A DNA stretch of 64,000 nucleotides from Allolobophora icterica (Eukaryota > Annelida > Clitellata > Crassiclitellata > Lumbricidae), in assembly GCA_963556255.1 (NCBI GenBank), contig OY744604.1, positions 73,667,130 through 73,731,129 on the forward strand, read 5' to 3'. A program made the translations under genes and the position numbers. The notes beneath the pieces were generated by a model, which was not told the origin of the DNA, did no database searches, and worked only from the letters and a program-made list of their open reading frames with translations. Shown here in pieces: positions 57,801 through 64,000 of the stretch (positions are counted from its first letter, which is position 1; each line of letters begins with the position of its first letter).

Positions 57801-59661
57801 AAGGTCTGCGAACGGCCTCTCAGGTATGGTTAGCAGCGCCCGTGTGCCTGAATTGGGCATCGCCCAATTCAGGCCTTAGGCAACGTCAGTAGAAAGTCTG
57901 CAAACGGCCTCCCAAGCATGGTTAGCAGTCTCCGTGTGCCTGCATCGGGCGAAGAAGCAGCGACAGTTACATTCCATACATTCAACAGCACAGCGCCCGT
58001 GTGCCTGCATCTGACTCGGCCTGAATCAGGCCTTAGGCTGCCTACCGGATATGGGTAGGAAACTTGGATACCGAGCTTGAGGAGCGAGGTTCGGAAATGT
58101 ATCTGGGAAACTAAATAAGAGATTGAACATCGTGGCAAGTAACATTCCATACATTCCAGAGCGTTTATCGTTGGACACAGAGATCTGGGAAACTAAATAA
58201 GAGATTGAATATCGTGGCAAGTTATAAATTTTCAAACCTCGCTCCTCAAGCTCGGCATCCAAGTTTCCTCTCCCATTTCCGGTGTAGACTATATCTCCCT
58301 CATCATTCATGTGCCTACAGTTAAAGTAGAGTGGCTCAAATAAATATGACCCTAATTCTTGACAAACTATTTCATGTTTGCAGAGAACAACACACTTATT
58401 AGACTACTATCACGATGCCTGTTTCGAACATTATCATACATGCCTCCACCCAGTCGAATGGACAACCATCAGGAGCTTCAAGATCAATTGTATGATAGAA
58501 TATAGTCAAGGAATTTTGTCCAGAAGATATTAGATTGTAACTGCAGTCGAGTCCATGGGTGTAATTCTTTGGAAACCCCGGAGAAGAGACGTAACCAGCA
58601 GAAGAGTATTCCGTTGTACTACACGCTGTAAAAAGATAATGATAAATATCATCAGATAAATTATTATTTTGGGATGAAACCAATATTACACAAAATCGTA
58701 AGAAATCCAACCAGGGTTTAGTGTGTATGTCGTTATACGTAGTGGTATCCAATATGCTATGTTTTGTACATGGGTAGATCTTTTGTTGCAATTTTATCCT
58801 TATGAATTGATTATATGGTGTAGTTATGCACCGTCGTGTTAACGGGAATAGTATATTTACGAATCACCAGTCACTCAAATGTCAAGAATATAAACTGTGA
58901 TTTGTAAATGTAACAATTCGTTAGTGGTACTCCAGACCCGAACCAGTGAAATTACTGTCGAATAATACAGATTTTCAGGCGCTTGCGAAACTTTGGAAGG
59001 AGCTCGAGCAGCTGTTCAACTGAAACTAAGGAGCTCGAGCAGCAGTTCTCGCGAAAAGCGATTCCAGTTGGTGGGCCCATAATAGGCAAAGCTTTTTGAC
59101 TGAGTTGCAGCAATATGCGTACGAGGGACAGTCAGGAGTCCATGAGCAGCGCCTGAAGGGTGCCACGACCCGAGACCTAGGAAATTGAAGTCTATAAGGT
59201 ATGATGGAGCAGAGCCAACAAGACAATTGCGGTCAAGATCTTAAACTGAACACGTTGCTGGATCTTAGATTGCAACTGCAGTCGAGTTCATGGGCGTAAG
59301 AGTTGGGAAACCAGTGCAAAGTATCTCGCAAAAAGAAATCTATATGGCCAAAGACTGGTAGCAGCATTAAGAACAGACCGAATCTATGAAGTATTAGCCA
59401 TTTAGTGAAAGTTCATTATTATTGACACGTTTGCACTTCAACGAATGGACTTTCAACTTCTATATTTGACATGACAACTGCTTGGAAGAATACACAGTAC
59501 ATAAGTTTACATCTTTTATCTTATTCGGCGAACTAGATGATTAGAAAATGAGGTAAAAATTAAAGTAGGTCAATATTCACATAATTATGATAATTACCTT
59601 GGGCATGATACACAACGAAACACCTTGTCAACACTAACGTCAAACACAATGCCTTATTCAT
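54840..59661 (-). CDS. R2': CUB-domain transmembrane receptor with expanded DYEN tail
   Basis: Six exons give an open 308-residue frame: 59,661-59,598 (signal peptide), 58,625-58,444 and 57,309-57,150 (CUB), 56,427-56,284 (stalk), 55,838-55,710 (transmembrane) and 55,087-54,840 (tail). The ATG used in R2 is ATT here, so translation probably starts five codons later (MNKALCLTLVLTRCFVVYHA). The CUB reads CSTTEY, GYVSSPGFPKNY, LDC, LTIFYHTIDLE, GCPFDWVE, RCSGN, KICRLG, GSNSGKGF. Splice phases equal those of R2, including the phase-0 GC donor inside the CUB. The tail has HYTLDP, then DYEIPDD, DYENPD and DYENAR, one more repeat than R2. YEN fits the pYxN pattern bound by Grb2-type SH2 domains. The extra repeat is an in-frame internal duplication. 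Function is inferred as signalling at the cell surface. Confidence 0.78.
57735..58030. repeat. Minisatellite of about 118-bp units in the R2' CUB intron
   Basis: Same units as at 21,670-22,010 (GGTTAGCAGCGCCCGTGTGC, GGTCTGCGAACGGCC). Followed by two copies of a CATTCCATACATTCCAGAGC / CTGGGAAACTAAATAAGAGA block (58,095-58,230). Confidence 0.7.
58975..59290 (-). mobile_element. CR1/L2-type LINE 3' relic (pair of 22,925-23,200)
   Basis: Same decayed C-terminal LINE sequence in intron 1 of R2'. The hAT pair found in copy A beside it is missing here, and the uninterrupted site is at about 59,430. Confidence 0.65.
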
Positions 59662-59984
59662 CCAGATGCTTTCCAATGCTGAGCTATGGATAAAGCTTTG
59701 ATAGAGTGATTGATTTTATCGATTTCAATGATGTTTCTGAAATTAGAATAATTTCCTTCTGCATACATAATTGGGTTCGTCGCAAAATGTTATTTTATAT
59801 CATACGAAAATTCATTGAACGTTTGACTCTTAAGGTGCGCTAGTAGCAAATGGGTTAGATTAAAAAATTGCCTCGAAAAGATTTCAAATGGTTTCTATCG
59901 TATCATATCTGAGGATGGAGTGCAGGAATAAACGAACATGTTCAGGGCATGGCATTAATTATAGCTTAATAATACCTCGCATCA

Positions 59985-61075
59985 AGATGTCAAATTATTT
60001 GTATTTCTCTGTAAGATAAACCCGGCTAAGCTACATACAACAATTGCTAAGCTACAAGGTAACATGAGCAGCATATGAAATTTAATATGATTTCGTTTTG
60101 ATCACCCTAATAGCGTGGCTTCGTATTAATTCAGGATGTAAGGTTATGCCTAGTTTTCAGAAATGAATCCTGCTTGGCTGCAATTATTGAGTCCCACCAA
60201 GACAAACACAGCTTAACTGATAAAATAACCACGTGATATCTTTCAGGAGATGATATATCACATTACAACCACAGCTTGTTTACTCAGTGTTCAAGTACGT
60301 TTCAGAGCAAATACACAAGACACAAGACTGGTTTTGTGTGTTTTATACAAAAAACGTTCACTATAAAACAATTGCAATGTTGAGTTTCCAGCCAACGTAA
60401 CAATGACTACATGTTACTCTGTTGGTTATATAGTCACTACCTCGTTTGAAGCATCTCGCACAAGGCTGGCTACGTCAATCTATATCGTTTAAAATTTGAT
60501 TAAGGACAAAATCATAAGATGACAGTGTTTAAGTAACTAGCAGGGTCACCACAGCAGCTCCCGCAAACAAGTATAGCACAGCCAACGGAAATCCTTCATG
60601 AGTAAGATGACATTTGAAACAATATTCAGAGTGTCAGGAATAATAGAACACATCAATTGTTAGCTCTGGAATGTCTCTTCTTCATCGGGATTGAGGAACG
60701 ACTAGAGTCGAGGAAGTCCGCAACGCAGTGTTACCTCACCGCCTAGTAGTCATTTGTAGACGCAAAAGACGAAACGTCCGGATATCTCGCGAGCCACCAT
60801 TTCTATGCAGGACAGACATTCGTCAAAAGCCGCGAGAGTGGTCGTAGAAACCATTCGTGATTAACCCTCATTCCAAAATCTCCCTTACATGTCCTTCAAG
60901 GGACCAAAAATTTCCCATTTACAGTCGACACACTGACATTCTAATGTTCGGGTGGTAACTTGCAAGCCAATCCTAGGTGGACCAACTACATACAACCAAC
61001 CACCATCCAAAACAGATTCAAGAAAATGTTTTGAAACGCACATTCTGTCCCAGTAGAAGTTTGAACTATCGAATT
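59985..61075. other. Spacer (copy B), no gene seen
   Basis: Pairs with 26,540-28,120 of copy A. Nothing recognisable is encoded. Confidence 0.5.
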
Positions 61076-61077
61076 TA

Positions 61078-61420
61078 AGAAACAAGGGGAGACAGTTCCA
61101 AGCCGAGGGACCCACTTAGACGAAGCTCATGGATAGTGCCGTGGAAGAGCGCATACGAGGGACTGCTATAAGGCCGCGGGTCGAGTATCGCAAGGAAGCC
61201 CTCGCAGGCAAGGAAGAAACCGGGGTGCAAAATTCATTAGGGAAGACGAAGCAGACCCCGTGAGGCGGTTGCGTTGAGGGTCAGGGTTTTAAACTGAATT
61301 CTCTGTTGGACACGGAGCAAGTGGAGGGGATCACGAGTAAAGGCGGAAATGTGGGCACACTTAGGAATATCACATATAAGCCATACAACAGCATTAAGAA
61401 TAGTCTGGAGTTTGTGCATA
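61078..61420 (-). mobile_element. CR1/L2-type LINE 3' fragment, copy B only
   Basis: The minus strand reads RDPLHLLRVQQRIQFKTLTL and, further along, GPSAWNCLPLF, the same C-terminal motifs as the LINE at 9,372-9,803. Copy A runs through this point (about 28,145) without it. It lacks an obvious short-repeat tail, and its outer limits are uncertain (up to 61,560). Confidence 0.7.
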
Positions 61421-62381
61421 TTGGAGGAGGAAAGGTAAATGTAGGCCTACACAGAATTGCCAAAGTCCACCCAAGTGCAGATCAAAGCGTGGACCAATGT
61501 AGTGAGAGCTTGAAGTGAAAGATACTTGCTGATGGATCTAAGCTCGCGTAGATGATAAAATTAAGATCGGGATACAACGTTAACTAAATGTAGAAGTTTC
61601 GTTCTATTTTGCCACAAAATGTCTCATTATCTCTATCAACAAGCTACCAATAGCGATTCGTTAATGCACCTCCATGAATATAATGAGTTCTACAATAGTT
61701 CCTAACTTTCTGCAATTATTTTCGGTTTTAAAAGGTTGTTAAATGTCACCGTGTATTAACATTTGAACGTCCTATTAATAACGGCCATCGTTTTCGCAAA
61801 CATGTGCAGAATTAGTATTCTTACAATTGCAAGTTTTTACATAGATTTACCTAAACTTAATTTGATGAACGTATTTACAACAGTTTTCCATATTTATTGG
61901 TGTTCATATTTTAATAATTCTTCTTCTTTTGCGAATGTAGTAGTTTCGTTCTTTTGTGCCAGAACGTGCCTATCATATTTTTGCACGCACCATTACTCGC
62001 GATTCGATTAAAACACCTCTTTGAATTTAACGAATTCTACACTAGTCCCTAAATTGCTCACGGGATTATCGGTTTTAAAGGGTGTTAAATGTCATCGTGC
62101 ATGAAAAATTTGCACGTCTTACACAGATATGGCCATTGGCCAAGCGCAAAGTGCATTAGCAAATGTCTACGAAACCATTTCAATACAACAGGAAACGAAC
62201 ATAAATGAACCCAATTACTCAACGTTTTTGTAACTGAACGCCCTTTACGAGGCTTATTTTCTGTGCAAAAATATATCTTTTGTTCTTCTAAGCCCCTGTT
62301 CTACTTACTAAAACTTAGATTAACGTAACGTTTAACATGAAGCAACATTAGGTCTTACACTCTACAAAATTGCACACTATA
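61421..62381. other. Spacer (copy B), no gene seen
   Basis: From about 61,765 it pairs with 28,165-28,715 of copy A. The 82-codon frame at 61,763 is not open in copy A. Confidence 0.5.
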
Positions 62382-62385
62382 TTAA

Positions 62386-63977
62386 CCCTCGAATGCCCAA
62401 GGGGGGAGGCCCGACCGGACCCCAGTGCCGCTTTTCCACGGATAACTTTAGAACGGTTACGAAATTGTAAAAATGACTTCAGGACATCCTAAAGCCATCA
62501 ATTTGGCTTCGCATGATATATTTTGCGTAATTATTCTACCGCCCTGTACCCCACAACCATAGCATATACTAAGGACACTCCCAAGATATGCGGCTGATGG
62601 TCATACTGGCAAATGGTTTACCAGCCCAGAAAGAAATTTTTCAACGCACGTTTTTAGGCATCGTTGGACGGCGAATTCAACGCTGAGTGTAATACAGTTT
62701 GATCTACTGTAGTGTATGTTGCCTATTCGAAGTTATACAGGCAAAAGATACATGCGTACAATTGAGTACCTGCGAAAAACCCCGAAATTGCAAAACACTA
62801 CAAACGAGTATTAAAGTTAAAATAAAGTTTCGCTGTCAGTGGCGTACCGAGCTGAAATGCCGCCCGGGGCGAGAGCCCAAAATGCCGCCCTTGGCCACTT
62901 AATTTTCGATATGCTATTTTCTCTAAGATACTGCATGACGATAGTCATGGGCGACGATCTGGGGAGGGCGAGGGGACAAGACCCAACCTTTAACAATGGG
63001 GGGACACACTATACAGTTGTCCCCCAAATTTGGAAGAAACACCAAAAAAGGTCACCTATACAGCGACGTATATCCAGGATATTTTGCGCCTGGGGACGAA
63101 CTATGAAACTGTCGCCCTCCCTGTTTTATTTATTTCACATTTTCGAAATACCGTACGTCGATGGCAATTTAAATTTTAATGAAGTAAAATTTACAAATAT
63201 ACAGATAGTATAAGGTGCCATTGGTGCTCAATGGGGCGCCAAAATCACGCCTGACAACTGGTTTGTAAGTAATGAGAATATAACTGGAGTTTTTTTTGGG
63301 GGCGCCAAAATTCAATCTTATAAATGTCTTTGGGGTAAATTAGTTAAATTGCATAAGATTAAGAGTAAAACTATTTATTTTAACCCTTATATTGGCGCAC
63401 CTTCTTTGGTGCCCGGGGACATAAGTACCTCTGAACCCCTAACCACGCCTCTGGCGGCATAACAAGAATATGCTATTAGACTATGCTGCATGTTGTCTCT
63501 TACTCTGCTTACAGTTTACTAGATAAAATACGATTCCGCTTCCTTTTCTGCAATTTTCGTTAATGTCTAATGAGAGTGATGCCGCCCCTAACGATCAATG
63601 GAACCCAAGCCGATTTGACCAAAGTCACGGTCTCTTTCTTTCCTTCGTTTTCTGTCTCTCTTTCTCTCCTTCTTTCTCCTATTATATCCAAAATTCATTG
63701 TTTTTTTTATTTTCTTCAACCCTATTTTGCCGCCCCCGCAAAAGTGCCGCCCGGGGCGACTCGCCCCCTCTGCCCCTCCTTCCGTACGCCACTGTTCGCT
63801 GTGAAATACCATGTATCAGTCGATTGCAAATTGAATTTTGATTATAACAAGCCAAATCCCGCTAAAATATTCCAATCCCTTCTCCAGATATATCACAATG
63901 AAAAAACTGAGGTCCGGTCGGACCCCCCCCCCGCTTGGGCATTCGTGTACCAAAAAACTAGCTTGGGCACTCAAGGG
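62386..63977. mobile_element. piggyBac-like MITE with a nested hAT element
   Basis: Starts CCCTCGAATGCCCAAGG and ends GCTTGGGCACTCAAGGG, flanked by TTAA at 62,382-62,385 and 63,978-63,981. It is the same family as 7,213-7,750, and the two align outside the nested insertion (CTTTTCCACGGATAACTTTA, ATCAGTCGATTGCAAATT). Copy A is unoccupied near 29,055. A hAT (62,837-63,794) lies inside. Confidence 0.92.
62837..63794. mobile_element. hAT element nested in the piggyBac-like MITE
   Basis: Starts CAGTGGCGTACCGAG and ends CCGTACGCCACTG, flanked by a perfect 8-bp duplication TTCGCTGT at 62,829-62,836 and 63,795-63,802. GCCGCCCGGGGCGA occurs near both ends. It is 958 bp with no transposase that I recognise. 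Confidence 0.92.
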
Positions 63978-64000
63978 TTAAGGAATATTTTTTTAAATAG

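Noticed and set aside
63588..63812. Minus-strand frame with EQWRTEGGAEGASRPG
   Set aside because: It reads through the terminus of the hAT element and the piggyBac-like flank. Frames of this kind are typical transposon-end artefacts.

Overview
This is eukaryotic, AT-rich genomic DNA, almost certainly from an invertebrate animal. Genes are sparse and split into short exons with GT-AG introns. Most of the sequence is microsatellite and transposon debris: hAT, piggyBac-like and pogo-like DNA elements, CR1/L2-type LINE 3' ends and tRNA-derived SINEs. CUB-domain receptors, glutamate-carboxypeptidase-II-like exons and the repeat mix suggest an invertebrate deuterostome such as an echinoderm or hemichordate. 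That assignment is inference, not proof.

The window is dominated by a direct tandem segmental duplication. Copy A (about 3,026 to 29,080) is colinear with copy B (about 38,204 to the window end), with an offset of roughly 34-36 kb. A fragment of another unit lies at 1-2,490, and a partial third copy of the middle of the unit lies at about 34,615-37,010. Each full unit holds, left to right: 3' exons of a plus-strand glutamate-carboxypeptidase-II (PSMA/NAALADase, M28B) gene, now decayed; a minus-strand receptor gene of type R1 (signal peptide, Ser/Thr stalk, transmembrane segment, tyrosine-motif tail); a long spacer; and a minus-strand receptor gene of type R2 (signal peptide, CUB domain, stalk, transmembrane segment, tyrosine-rich acidic tail). 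I could assemble four receptor models with open frames by hand: R1 at 6,032-8,593 (209 aa), R2 at 18,624-24,682 (302 aa), R1' at 41,414-44,108 (211 aa) and R2' at 54,840-59,661 (308 aa). There is also a lone first exon at 667-748 and a two-exon relic at 34,983-36,002. R1 and R2 share the exon plan and the phase-1 introns. R1 looks like R2 without its CUB exons. R1 tails carry an ITIM-like ITYLNI motif, and R2 tails carry repeated DYExP or DYEN motifs. This looks like a small expanding family of cell-surface signalling receptors; an immune or recognition role is inference.

Because the copies are colinear, many transposons can be read against an empty site in the other copy. Exact target duplications are visible (TTAA, TA or 8 bp), and several elements are nested. 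Two unusual elements lie in copy B: a 2.5-kb hAT-type element that is one giant inverted repeat (51,925-54,459) and a layered foldback element (46,959-47,985).

The most striking unexplained signal is the palindromic octamer TAGGCCTA. I found it 25 times by eye. In several duplicate pairs it is present in one copy and absent from the other, as though GGCC had been inserted at a TA dinucleotide with duplication of that TA. One such event puts a stop codon into a carboxypeptidase exon.
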